From assembly GCF_014656215.1 (NCBI RefSeq), contig NZ_BNBZ01000008.1, forward strand, positions 1-64,000: a DNA stretch of 64,000 nt, read 5' to 3'. The position numbers and the translations under genes are program-made. The notes beneath the pieces are model-generated. The model had not been told where the DNA came from. It did no database searches and saw nothing but the letters and a program-made list of their open reading frames with translations. The DNA comes from Streptomyces zaomyceticus (GTDB lineage: Bacteria; Actinomycetota; Actinomycetes; Streptomycetales; Streptomycetaceae). This document shows, one piece after another, positions 43,164-52,466 of the stretch (position 1 is the stretch's first letter; each line of letters begins with the position of its first letter).

Positions 43164-43690
43164 AAGCTCTCCTTGAGCAGTGGGTGGTGGGGGGCTGTCC
43201 CAAGTGGGTTCGGCGCAGCCGAGAGACGCGGCCGGCCGCCGGGACATGTGTGGGAGGTGCCGCAACTGGTGCCGGCGGGGCAGATCCTGTGGCACGTGGG
43301 GCGGACGACGCAAGACTCCCGGACGGCCACCGAGCGCCCTGCCGGCCTTCCTCGCCCGCACGATCGCGGCGGGACCACCGCGTGCCGTCGATGGCTCGCC
43401 TCCCTGCCGCCCGCGGCTGTCGATCCCCGGCACGGACGTCGCCCGACGGCCCCTCGTCCAGGACTCTGACCAGGCAGTAGGCGACGTGACGGACGCTCCG
43501 CCCGACCGGGACCGGCCGGTGGGAGACCCGCACCGGGAGGGGGTCCGTGCACCGTTCGCCGACGCGGCGCGGCGGTGCCCAGGTACGTCAGGCGGGTGCG
43601 AATCCGGGCCACTGGCGGTGAGTGGCCAGGCGACTTGCCGCCACCGTGCGGAGGCCGGCTACCCGCCCGGCAGGACGGAGGATGCCGCGT
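43164..43690. other. 527-bp divergent control region, proteases 2 and 3
   Basis: No gene recognised. Start-codon-rich open frames run through it but without motifs. It must hold promoters for both divergent proteases. A GCCACTGGCGG stretch near 43608 and a TTGCCGCCACC near 43634 loosely resemble half-sites of the palindrome upstream of protease 1. Confidence 0.4.
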
Positions 43691-46600
43691 ATGACCTCCG
43701 AAGCCCCAACATCCGGTTACCCCCGGCCGACTCGCAGGTGGCGAGGCCAGCTGGCGGCGCTCACCTGCGCCGCAGCCATGAGCGGCGGCCTCCTCATCCC
43801 CCTGCAGGCCGCCGCACAGCCCGCCGCCTCCGCGGCACCCGCCCAGGCACAGGACACCCGCTCCTACGACGTCACACTGATCACCGGTGACGTCGTCCAC
43901 TACACGGACGGGCCGGGTACCCGTGACACCCTCACCGTCGATCGTGCGGACGGCGCCGAGGGCGGCGTCGAGGTGCGGCAACTCGGGGACGACTACTACG
44001 TCATTCCCGACGAGGCCGCCCCGCTGATCGCCTCAGGCACGCTGGACCGCCGGCTGTTCGACGTCACCGGTCTGATCGCCATGGGCTATGACGACGCCCG
44101 CACCGATGGCCTCCCCGTGATCGCCACCTACGGTGCCACGACCCGTTCCGCACCCGCCGTCCCCAGGGGCAGCTCCCTGACCCGTCGTCTGGACAGCATC
44201 CACGGCGCCGCGCTGACGGTGAGGCGTTCGGGGCAGGGGACGTTCTGGGACGCCGTCGACGCACCGGGTGCGAACCGTGCGCTCTCCGCCGGAGTGAAGA
44301 AGCTGTGGCTCGACGCCCGGGTCAAGGGTGCGCTGAAGGACTCGGTACCCCAGATCGGCGCGCCCGCGGCCTGGGCCGAGGGCTACGACGGCAAGGGCGT
44401 CAAGGTCGCGGTGCTCGACACCGGCATCGACCCCGCTCACCCCGATGTGAAGGACCGGATCGTCGGCTCCAAGAGCTTCGTGCCCGGTGAGGAGGTGCTG
44501 GACAGAAACGGTCACGGCACCCATGTCGCCTCGACCGTGGCCGGCTCCGGTGCCGCCTCGGGCGGCGACCACAAGGGCGTCGCCCCCGCCGCCGACCTGC
44601 TCGTCGGCAAGGTCCTCGGCGACGAGGGCTACGGACAGAACTCCGGGATCATCGAGGCCATGGAGTGGGCCAAGGAGCAGGGTGCCGAGGTCGTCTCCAT
44701 GAGCCTGGGCGACACCACGCCCGACGACGGCACCGACCCGATGGCCCAGGCCGTGAACGCGCTGTCGGCCGACGGAGGACCGCTGTTCGTGATCGCCGCG
44801 GGCAACGCCTACGACCCCGGGGCGATCTCCACGCCCGGCTCCGCGGAGAAGGCCCTGACCGTCGCCGCCGTGGACGGTGCCGACCAGCGGGCGTCCTTCT
44901 CCAGCCAGGGTCCGCTGGTAGGGACGTCCGGCCTCAAGCCGGACATCTCCGCGCCCGGTGTGAACATCACCGCCGCCGCCTCACAGGCGGTCCCCGGCGC
45001 CACCGGCATGTACCGCACCATGTCCGGAACCTCGATGGCCACCCCGCACGTCGCCGGGGCGGCCGCGATCCTCAAGCAGCGGCACCCGGACTGGACGGGG
45101 CAGCAGCTCAAGGACGCGCTGATGAGCACGTCCGTGAAGCTGCCGGACTACACGCCGTACGAGATGGGCACCGGCCGCGTGGACGTGGCCGCGGCCGTCG
45201 ACGCGCGGATCACCGCCACGGGTTCGGTCGCCGCGGCCTCGTACACATGGCCGCACCCGGCCGACGACCCCGTCGCCGAGCGCACCGTGACCTACCGCAA
45301 CCAGGGTGACGCCCCCGTCACCCTGGACCTCTCCACCGGCACCTCGGACGCCGCGTACACCCTGTCCACCGACCGGGTCACCGTCCCGGCCGGCGGGAGC
45401 GCCGAGGTGGTCCTCTCGCTGGATCCGGCGAAGGTGGTCGCAGGGACCACCTTCTCCGGACAGGTGACCGCCGAGGACCACGCCTCCGGAAAGGTCGTGG
45501 CCCACACCGGGTTCGCCCTGGCCAAGGAGAGCGAGCGCTACGACCTCACCATCGACGTGCGCGGACAGGACGGAAAGGCCGCGACCAGTACGGTCAACGT
45601 GGCCCGGCTCGGATCCGGCACGACCGACACGTATGAGGTGGCGGGCACCAAGACCCTGCGCATGCCGCCGGGCAACTACGTCGTGTGGTCCCTGCTCGAT
45701 GTCCCCGGCGACGGCGCGGACACGGCTGCGAAGGCCTTCCTCGTCGACCCGGAGACCAAGCTGACGCAGGACGCCACGGTCTCCCTGGACGCGTCGAAGG
45801 CGCGGCGGGTCAGCGCCACGACACCGAAGCGGACCGAAGCGCGCGAGACCCGGTACGAGATGGTGCGCACCGCGCAGGACGGCACCGTCATGCGGAGCGT
45901 GGTCACCCTGCCGATCGCGGCGGACCAGCTGTGGGCCACCCCCACCGACAAGGTGAGTGACGGCGACTTCGCGTTCCTCACCCGCTGGAACCTCCAGGAA
46001 CCCCGGTTCACCTACCGGGCCGGCGACGGCTCGCTGCCCGCCTTCTCGCAGGGCGGCAGCGCGTCCGTCGCCGGACGGCTGCGCCTGCACACCGCGTACG
46101 TCCGTACGGGCGCCGAAGCCGACTACGCGGACGCCGACGTCAAGGGCAAGGCCGTCATCGTGGACCGCAGCGACGCGGTGCCGCCGAGCACCCGGGTGGC
46201 CAACGCCGAGGCCGCCGGAGCCAAGGCGCTCGTCGTCCTCAGCGACCGTCCGGGCAGGCTGTACGAGACCTACTCGAGCACGCAAGCCGGTATCCCGGTG
46301 CTCTCGGTCCGCCGGTCCCAGGCGGCCGATCTGCTGGACCGGGACGCTCGTGGCAAGGAACTCGTCATCGACGCGCAGGGTTCCCCCCGCTACATGTACG
46401 ACCTGGTGTCCCGCCACGCCGACCGGATCCCGGACCGCACGATGAACTACGCGCCCGACCCGGACCGCGACCTGGCGCGCGTCGTCAGCAGCTTCCACTC
46501 GGACCGCGTCACCGCCGGCTACGGCTACCGCTACGACATCCCCACCTACGGCGCGGGCGTCGGCCTCAACCTGGAGGAGCACTACCCGATGGTCCGCACC

Positions 46601-47413
46601 GACTGGGTGGACCACCTGGAGAACGGCGCCACCTGGTTCGAGGACCACACCATGTCGGACACGCGCGGACGGCAGCAGATCACCGGTGGGCAGGTGAGCT
46701 ACGCGGCGGGCAAGCGCTACACCAGCAGCTGGTTCTCACCGGTCCAGCATCCCGTGGCCGGCAGCGCCTACGCGGGGCCCTACCGTGACAGCAACAACAA
46801 TCTCTCCCTGTCCGTCACCCCGTACTCCGACGGCGGCGCCGTCGACCGGTCCGGCTTGCTGGACACCGGCACCAGCAAGATGGCGCTCTACCAGGGTGAC
46901 ACCCTGATCGCGCAGTCCTCGGGCCGCTCGGTGCGCGCGATGCGCCGGCCCGCCGACGTGCTGCCGTACCGGCTGGTGATGGACAACGCACGGAACGCGG
47001 ACGACTGGCACACCTCGGTGCGCAGCCGTTCCGAATGGGGCTTCGTCTCCGGGGCGGTCACCTCCGACGAGGGCAGGGAACCGGTGCGGCTGCTCCAGCC
47101 GCACTTCGAGGTGGACACCGACCTGGCGGGCGACGTCGCCTCGGGTCGCCCTGTCGAACTCACCCTGTCCGCCTCGACGCAGCAATGGCTGGACTCGGTC
47201 GTCCACGCGGACTCGGCGACCCTGTCGGTGTCGTACGACGACGGTGTCACCTGGCAGGAAGCCGCACTGCGCCGGACCGGGCAAGGTGTCTGGACGACGC
47301 GGCTGAACCTCCCGCGGAAGCCGGGCGGATTCGTGTCGCTCAAGGCCACCGCCAAGGCCGCGAACGGGCTGACCGTCGCGCAGGAGGTGATCCGCGCCTT
47401 CGGTGTGAAGTGA
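43691..47413 (+). CDS. Secreted S8 subtilisin-like protease 3
   Basis: A 1240-aa protein, signal peptide LAALTCAAAMSGGLLIPLQA then AAAQPAASA, propeptide YDVTLITGDVVHYTDG. Catalytic triad D243 (VLDTGID), H275 (RNGHGTHVAS) and S448 (MSGTSMATPHVAG). The C-terminal half is like protease 1 (TVTYRNQGDAPVTLDL, DVKGKAVIVDRS). The ATG at 43691 has GGAGG nine bases upstream; an in-frame ATG at 43682 has none. The segment around RTMNYAPDPDRDLARVVSSF is the template for the relic at 56374. It ends in a 19-20 bp perfect terminator. Confidence 0.92.
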   Translation: MTSEAPTSGYPRPTRRWRGQLAALTCAAAMSGGLLIPLQAAAQPAASAAPAQAQDTRSYDVTLITGDVVHYTDGPGTRDTLTVDRADGAEGGVEVRQLGDDYYVIPDEAAPLIASGTLDRRLFDVTGLIAMGYDDARTDGLPVIATYGATTRSAPAVPRGSSLTRRLDSIHGAALTVRRSGQGTFWDAVDAPGANRALSAGVKKLWLDARVKGALKDSVPQIGAPAAWAEGYDGKGVKVAVLDTGIDPAHPDVKDRIVGSKSFVPGEEVLDRNGHGTHVASTVAGSGAASGGDHKGVAPAADLLVGKVLGDEGYGQNSGIIEAMEWAKEQGAEVVSMSLGDTTPDDGTDPMAQAVNALSADGGPLFVIAAGNAYDPGAISTPGSAEKALTVAAVDGADQRASFSSQGPLVGTSGLKPDISAPGVNITAAASQAVPGATGMYRTMSGTSMATPHVAGAAAILKQRHPDWTGQQLKDALMSTSVKLPDYTPYEMGTGRVDVAAAVDARITATGSVAAASYTWPHPADDPVAERTVTYRNQGDAPVTLDLSTGTSDAAYTLSTDRVTVPAGGSAEVVLSLDPAKVVAGTTFSGQVTAEDHASGKVVAHTGFALAKESERYDLTIDVRGQDGKAATSTVNVARLGSGTTDTYEVAGTKTLRMPPGNYVVWSLLDVPGDGADTAAKAFLVDPETKLTQDATVSLDASKARRVSATTPKRTEARETRYEMVRTAQDGTVMRSVVTLPIAADQLWATPTDKVSDGDFAFLTRWNLQEPRFTYRAGDGSLPAFSQGGSASVAGRLRLHTAYVRTGAEADYADADVKGKAVIVDRSDAVPPSTRVANAEAAGAKALVVLSDRPGRLYETYSSTQAGIPVLSVRRSQAADLLDRDARGKELVIDAQGSPRYMYDLVSRHADRIPDRTMNYAPDPDRDLARVVSSFHSDRVTAGYGYRYDIPTYGAGVGLNLEEHYPMVRTDWVDHLENGATWFEDHTMSDTRGRQQITGGQVSYAAGKRYTSSWFSPVQHPVAGSAYAGPYRDSNNNLSLSVTPYSDGGAVDRSGLLDTGTSKMALYQGDTLIAQSSGRSVRAMRRPADVLPYRLVMDNARNADDWHTSVRSRSEWGFVSGAVTSDEGREPVRLLQPHFEVDTDLAGDVASGRPVELTLSASTQQWLDSVVHADSATLSVSYDDGVTWQEAALRRTGQGVWTTRLNLPRKPGGFVSLKATAKAANGLTVAQEVIRAFGVK

Positions 47414-47424
47414 CCCTCTGATAT

Positions 47425-47466
47425 CCGTCGGCCGCCGCCCCGTGCACACGGGGCGGCGGCCGACGG
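47425..47466 (+). terminator. Near-perfect long hairpin after protease 3
   Basis: About 19 bp of perfect complementarity (CCGTCGGCCGCCGCCCCGT and its complement) with a 4-base loop, 11 bases after the stop. The strongest terminator in the window. Confidence 0.85.
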
Positions 47467-47591
47467 CGTTTCCGGAGCCTGGGCGCGCCCAGGCGTAGCA
47501 GGCGCTCTGCTGCGCCTGCTGCTGCGGGTCGTGCGGCGCCCGGGCCCGTCGGCGGCCGTGATGTCATGAGCCGTCCTCGCCCGGCACCGAA

Positions 47592-47635
47592 GTGGCCCGC
47601 TCGCGCCGGGCGGAGAGCCAGGACGAGCGGGCCAC
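47592..47635 (-). terminator. 12-bp hairpin downstream of protease 4
   Basis: GTGGCCCGCTCG (47592-47603) pairs exactly with CGAGCGGGCCAC (47624-47635) over a 20-base loop, about 110 bases beyond the minus-strand stop at 47746. The rest of 47467-47745 holds nothing else I recognise. Confidence 0.6.
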
Positions 47636-47745
47636 GGGGAGGAACAGCTGTCGGTGCGCGGTACACAGGCACGTGCGCCGGTACGTCGCAACCGGCACGG
47701 CCGGCGGTCACACGAGGTGTGGCTTCCGGCCGTGACGTACGGGGA

Positions 47746-50700
47746 TCAGCCGGGCAGTCCGGCGACGACGACCTTCGTCGACCCTCCGTCCTTCAGGTCG
47801 GTGGCGTAGAACGCCACCTCGCCCCGGTTGTTGATGCCGATGCCCTCGATCGGGGCCCAGTGGGAGGAGTCGACCATGGCGCCCAGGTCGAACATGCGGC
47901 CCTGCGGGTCCCACACCACGGACGTGGTCACGTCGGGCTCGGTCTCGGCCGTACCGATGATCCAGCCCGCGTCGTTCACCTTCAGCGCCTCGGCGTCGAA
48001 GCCGAAGTCGGGGAGCCGGGCCATCGTGCCGCCCGGGGCCAGGACGAAGGCGTCGTCGCCGCTGGTGCCGACGACCGTGCCGGCGGAGTTGACCGACTTG
48101 GCGTAGCTGTCGGTCATACCCGGGAGCGTGCCCAGGTCGGTGATCCTGCCGTCGGCGTCCCAGCGCACCGCGCGCCGCTTGCCGTCCTTGGCGGAGTGGC
48201 CGACCACCACTCCGGCGTCGTTGACGGCGATCGGTTCGGTCAGGGAGCGGCTGTCGGTCAGGTGCGCGAGCCTGCGGTACCCCTTCTGCGCGTCCCAGAC
48301 GAACGGGTCGTTCACCTGCTGGTCGCGCCCCGTCGCCGGGTTCTCGACGTAGCCCGTGGCGTTGCCGGTCACGGTGCCCCCGTCGTTGACGGCGAAGCCG
48401 CGGGCGAAGGTGTACGCCTCCCAGTCCGGCAGCGGAAGTGTGGTGAGCTCACCTTCCGCGTTCCAGAGGGCCGCACGCGTCTCCTTGCCGACCGTCAACT
48501 GACCGGTGGCGTAACCGCTCGAAGCGCTCTGGGCGAACACGTATCCGCTGCCGCTGCCGGCGTTGTCCAGCAGCGTGACACCGCTGTCGGGCGACCAGCG
48601 GACCGGCCGGGTCACGTTGGACACCTGCTTGGCACCCGAGACCCGTCCCTCGTCGTCCAGGCTGTAGCCCATCGCCGGCCCGAACGAGCCGGTGACGTCA
48701 GCCTGCGGCTGCGTCACCTTGCCGAGCAGCACGTCCGCGCTGCCCAGCGTCGTGCCCTCGTCCGTCGCCAGCGAGAACCGTCCCACAAGCCGCCGTCCGG
48801 CCGGCGGCGCGGTGTCCGCGGCCAGACGGCCGCGGATCTGTATGGACTTTCCGGGGGCGAGGCGGACGGGGTCCGCCTCGTCCACGGTCACCGAGCCGAG
48901 CGAATTCGAGAACAGGGAGTCCTGGATGTCGAACGTGGTGCTGCCGGAGGGAATGTCCGTGCCGGCGATGTAGATCCCGTAGAAGCCGGGTGCCGGGTCC
49001 TTCAGGGCCAGTGACTCGCGGGCGCCTCCGTTGGTGGAGGAGGCGATCAGCCCGCCGGACGGGCCGATCAGGTACAGGTCCAGGTCGGCGTTCTCGTCGG
49101 AGGCGTTGCTGATGCTCACCTCCAGGCGGGTCGCGTCCCGCGGAACCGAGATCCGTTTGCCCGTCATCTGCTGGTCGGCCAGGGTCGGGTGCGCCTCGGA
49201 GAGCCCGCCGAGCGAGCCGCCCGATGCGTGCGCCGTCACCGGGGCGAACCGGTTGACGGCCTTGAAGGTCCGCTCCACCGGGGAGTGCAGCGCCGCTTCG
49301 TCGATCACCGAGGACGCCGGATCCAACGTCGCCCCCAGCACGGTGGCGGTCAGCCGGTACGGGTTCTCCAGGAGCGGTGAGGTACGCCGTGCGTCCACCT
49401 CGAACTCCCAGACTCCGGGCATCGGCTGCTCGTAGGTGCGGCCGTCGGACGCGCAGTCCTTCGGGTCCGAGTGCTTCGTGTAGCAGCGGCTGACCGCGGT
49501 GTTCTCGACCGGCATGCCCTGCGGGTCGATCGCCAGGAAGCGGGTCTGGCTGCCGTCGGCGATGCCGGACAGGTCCACGTCGAGCGCTGCCGCGCCGTCC
49601 GGGACCGCTACGAACAGGGACTGTGTGGCGTTGCGGTCCACCGCGTCCATGGCGGACACCGCGTACGAGGGCTTCGCCGGGTCGGCAGCCACCACGACGG
49701 TGACCGGCACGAGACGGTCGACGCCGGGCGTGGCCGGGTCGTCGACGCGCAGCAGCGCCGAGTGCGCACCCGAGGACTTCGCCCGGGCGCGGATGCCGAT
49801 GGTGGTGGCCCTGCCCTCGTCGAGCTCCACCGAGCGCGGTGCGCTGAACGTACCGTCGTTGCCCAGCCACGACAGCTCGGCCGTGCGGCTGCCGGAGCCG
49901 GTGCGGATCAGCTCCACCGAGTACGTCCGGGGGCGGTGGAGCTCCTGCCCGCCATCACCGGGTGCGCAGCGGTTGTACACCCCGGTGCCGGACTTCGGCG
50001 TGGGTAGGAGCCCGGCGAGCACACCGCATACCGGTGCCTTCACCTCGTACGCGGTCGGCTCGGAGTTCTTCGCCAGCAGCTTCCACGCCGCCGGCACCGA
50101 GATCAGCCCGGCGCCCTGTGCGTAGGCAGGCTGGTCGTCGAGGAACTTCGCCGAGGTGGTCAGCGCGGTGCGCAGCGCCGCCGGGGACACCTTCAGACCG
50201 GTGTGGGACGCCGCGGACAGCAGCAGGGCGACGGCCCCGGCAGCCTGCGGTGAGGCCATCGAGGTGCCGTTGAACATGCCGTATCCCGGCGGGAGTCCGT
50301 AGCCGGTGTCCGGTACGCCCTCGCCCGGCAGCCAGGTCGGTATGGAGGAAACGGCGGCGCCCGGTGCGACGACCTGCGGCTTCATCCCGCCGTCCTCGCG
50401 GGGGCCGCGCGCCGAGAACGGGAACAGCGACTGGCGCGCCCGGACCCTGGAGCCGTAGTCGGCCCACCAGGTGTCCTTGCTGACGGAGGCGCCGACCGCG
50501 AGCACCTTGTCGGAGACGGCAGGGTCGGCGACGGTGTTCATGCCGGGGCCGTCGTTGCCCGCGGACGAGACGATCTGCACGCCGTACTCGTCGATGAGGC
50601 GGTTGTACAGGACCGCGCGCGCGTTGCTGCCGTCGTTGAGGGCCGGCAGCCCGCCGATCGAGAGGTTGACGACGTCGACCCCCTTGTTCACCACGGCGTC

Positions 50701-52065
50701 GATCATGCCCTCGGTGAGGGCGTAGGAGGTGCACCCGGAGGCGAAGAGGCAGACCCGCTCGGAGACGATCCGCGCGCCGGGCGCGGCGCCGTTCATCTTC
50801 CCGCCGAACAGCCCGTGCCCCGCGGTGATTCCGGCGACATGGGTGGCGTGGGCACCCGAGACGATGCCGATGTTCACGAAGTCGGCGGTCTTGCCGACAC
50901 TGCTTCCACCGCGCGCCGACAGGTCCACGTCGTCCCGGTACTCGACCGTGAACGGCATCGCTTCCACGACCGCCGTCTCCGGGTCGTCGGTACCGAAGGT
51001 GCCCCACGTGCCACTTTGCGCGTACGGCCGGACGACGTCCTCGTCACCGAAGGCGCGGTCCAGGTCGGCGTCGACCCAGATCCGGTGGTCGGACGGCCGG
51101 TAGAGGACCCCGAACCGGTCCTTGTAGTCGCCGTCCCGGTTCACGTCGCCGCGGAGCTCGCCGCCCCAGGTCCCGTCCTCGTCGAAGATCTGGAACTCGT
51201 ACGAGCCGTCGGGCGCCCGGTAGTCGACGCCCCCGTACCGGAAGGTGCCGTTCACGGCGGTGACGTTCAGCCGCATCTCCAGCCAGGTCGGGTCGGCGTC
51301 GGCGACCGGATCGGTGGCCGTCACCCAGTCCTGGATCTTCGGCTCGCCGGTCGTGGTGGTCCGCAGGGCCGGGTGGGCGGCGTCGACGCCGGTGTCCAGG
51401 ATGCCGACCGTGATGCCGCGGCCGTCCCAGGAAGGGTGGTCGGCTGTGAAGCCGGTGGCACCGGTCTCCGCGACGGGCAGGTACGGGTTGTCGGCCGGAG
51501 TGCCCTTGCCCGGCGCGGCGGGGGAGCCCGTCCTGCTCACTGCCTTCTTGTCGGCAGCGGTGACCGGCGACGGATCGGGGATCCTGTACGTCTCGTTGAG
51601 GTCCACGGCACGCACCGAGGCGAGTGCGGCGAGCGCGGCGACCTTCCCGGTGGGCACGGTCGCCCGGACGTAGCCGAGCTTGTCGTCCGCCTTCCCGACG
51701 TGGCCCCCGATGTCCGCGATCTTCGCGCGCAGCGCCTTCGTGTCGCCCTCGCCGGTGGCGAGCAGGACGGTGACGGTGCGCTTCTTGCCGCTCGCGGCCT
51801 TCTGCAGCAGCGTCCGGTCATGGGAGCCGAGCTTGTCCTTCGCGGACGCCAGCGCCTTCTTGGGGGAGTCGGGCACGGATGTGCCCAGCGGATGCGGCAC
51901 ATCGGCCGCCTGCGCGGGCAGGGCCGACAGGCTCAGGAGTGAGCCTGTCAGGCCGACCGCGAGGGCGGCGGCGGTGTACCGCCGTCTGCGGCGGGGGACG
52001 GAGCGTAGCATGGGTGGCCTTTCGGATGGCGGGTCCACGGCGGGAGCCGGGACTTCGGCGGTCAC
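47746..52065 (-). CDS. Secreted S8 protease 4 with HAF repeats
   Basis: A 1439-aa protein from GTG 52065 (GGAGG eight bases upstream); ATG 52011 is the alternative, directly before the Arg-rich signal peptide (RRRRRYTAAALAVGLTGSLL, ending PAQAA). Catalytic residues: D224 in ILDTGVDAAHPAL, H406 in SGAHATHVAG and S602 in NGTSMASPQAAG. The Asp-His spacing is about 180 residues instead of the usual 30-60, and HATH and ASPQ replace the normal HGTH and ATPH. The C-terminus carries beta-propeller-like HAF repeats (VNDAGVVVGHS, VNSAGTVVGTS, VNDAGWIIGTA). An outlier of the array, it may have an unusual specificity. Confidence 0.88.
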   Translation of the reverse strand: MTAEVPAPAVDPPSERPPMLRSVPRRRRRYTAAALAVGLTGSLLSLSALPAQAADVPHPLGTSVPDSPKKALASAKDKLGSHDRTLLQKAASGKKRTVTVLLATGEGDTKALRAKIADIGGHVGKADDKLGYVRATVPTGKVAALAALASVRAVDLNETYRIPDPSPVTAADKKAVSRTGSPAAPGKGTPADNPYLPVAETGATGFTADHPSWDGRGITVGILDTGVDAAHPALRTTTTGEPKIQDWVTATDPVADADPTWLEMRLNVTAVNGTFRYGGVDYRAPDGSYEFQIFDEDGTWGGELRGDVNRDGDYKDRFGVLYRPSDHRIWVDADLDRAFGDEDVVRPYAQSGTWGTFGTDDPETAVVEAMPFTVEYRDDVDLSARGGSSVGKTADFVNIGIVSGAHATHVAGITAGHGLFGGKMNGAAPGARIVSERVCLFASGCTSYALTEGMIDAVVNKGVDVVNLSIGGLPALNDGSNARAVLYNRLIDEYGVQIVSSAGNDGPGMNTVADPAVSDKVLAVGASVSKDTWWADYGSRVRARQSLFPFSARGPREDGGMKPQVVAPGAAVSSIPTWLPGEGVPDTGYGLPPGYGMFNGTSMASPQAAGAVALLLSAASHTGLKVSPAALRTALTTSAKFLDDQPAYAQGAGLISVPAAWKLLAKNSEPTAYEVKAPVCGVLAGLLPTPKSGTGVYNRCAPGDGGQELHRPRTYSVELIRTGSGSRTAELSWLGNDGTFSAPRSVELDEGRATTIGIRARAKSSGAHSALLRVDDPATPGVDRLVPVTVVVAADPAKPSYAVSAMDAVDRNATQSLFVAVPDGAAALDVDLSGIADGSQTRFLAIDPQGMPVENTAVSRCYTKHSDPKDCASDGRTYEQPMPGVWEFEVDARRTSPLLENPYRLTATVLGATLDPASSVIDEAALHSPVERTFKAVNRFAPVTAHASGGSLGGLSEAHPTLADQQMTGKRISVPRDATRLEVSISNASDENADLDLYLIGPSGGLIASSTNGGARESLALKDPAPGFYGIYIAGTDIPSGSTTFDIQDSLFSNSLGSVTVDEADPVRLAPGKSIQIRGRLAADTAPPAGRRLVGRFSLATDEGTTLGSADVLLGKVTQPQADVTGSFGPAMGYSLDDEGRVSGAKQVSNVTRPVRWSPDSGVTLLDNAGSGSGYVFAQSASSGYATGQLTVGKETRAALWNAEGELTTLPLPDWEAYTFARGFAVNDGGTVTGNATGYVENPATGRDQQVNDPFVWDAQKGYRRLAHLTDSRSLTEPIAVNDAGVVVGHSAKDGKRRAVRWDADGRITDLGTLPGMTDSYAKSVNSAGTVVGTSGDDAFVLAPGGTMARLPDFGFDAEALKVNDAGWIIGTAETEPDVTTSVVWDPQGRMFDLGAMVDSSHWAPIEGIGINNRGEVAFYATDLKDGGSTKVVVAGLPG

Positions 52066-52466
52066 GCGAACGACCTCCGCGGGATTGCCGGGAGGTCGTG
52101 GTCACCGGTCTACCGAGTGGAGCGCCGCCTAACGCCCGGTATTCGTGGCGGATACATGACAGGCATCAACTCGCCACGTGCGTAGGGTGATCCGAGCCGT
52201 GGCCGGCAGGGGACACAGCCCCCGCGTTCGCGGACCGGCGGCGACCGACGAGCCTCTCGCCCCGCCGGGCGGAGTGGGCGCCGACGGCTCCCCCCGTGTC
52301 AAGCCGTCAGCGCCCCGTCCGGCTGGCGGGTGGCGTATCCGGGGGCGCCACCGGGCTGGCGGATGTGCGCCAGGACATCATGCGCCACCTCCAATTCCCC
52401 TACACGGCCGAGACATTGATGAGGCTGTTGCCCGCCGGAACCCCTCTCTCCACCCGGAGGACACCT
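52066..52466. other. 401-bp divergent control region, proteases 4 and 5
   Basis: No gene. CGTGGCG near 52145 and CGCCACG near 52174 form a spaced inverted pair that might be an operator. The right half is GC-rich and featureless until the GGAGG of protease 5. Confidence 0.4.
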
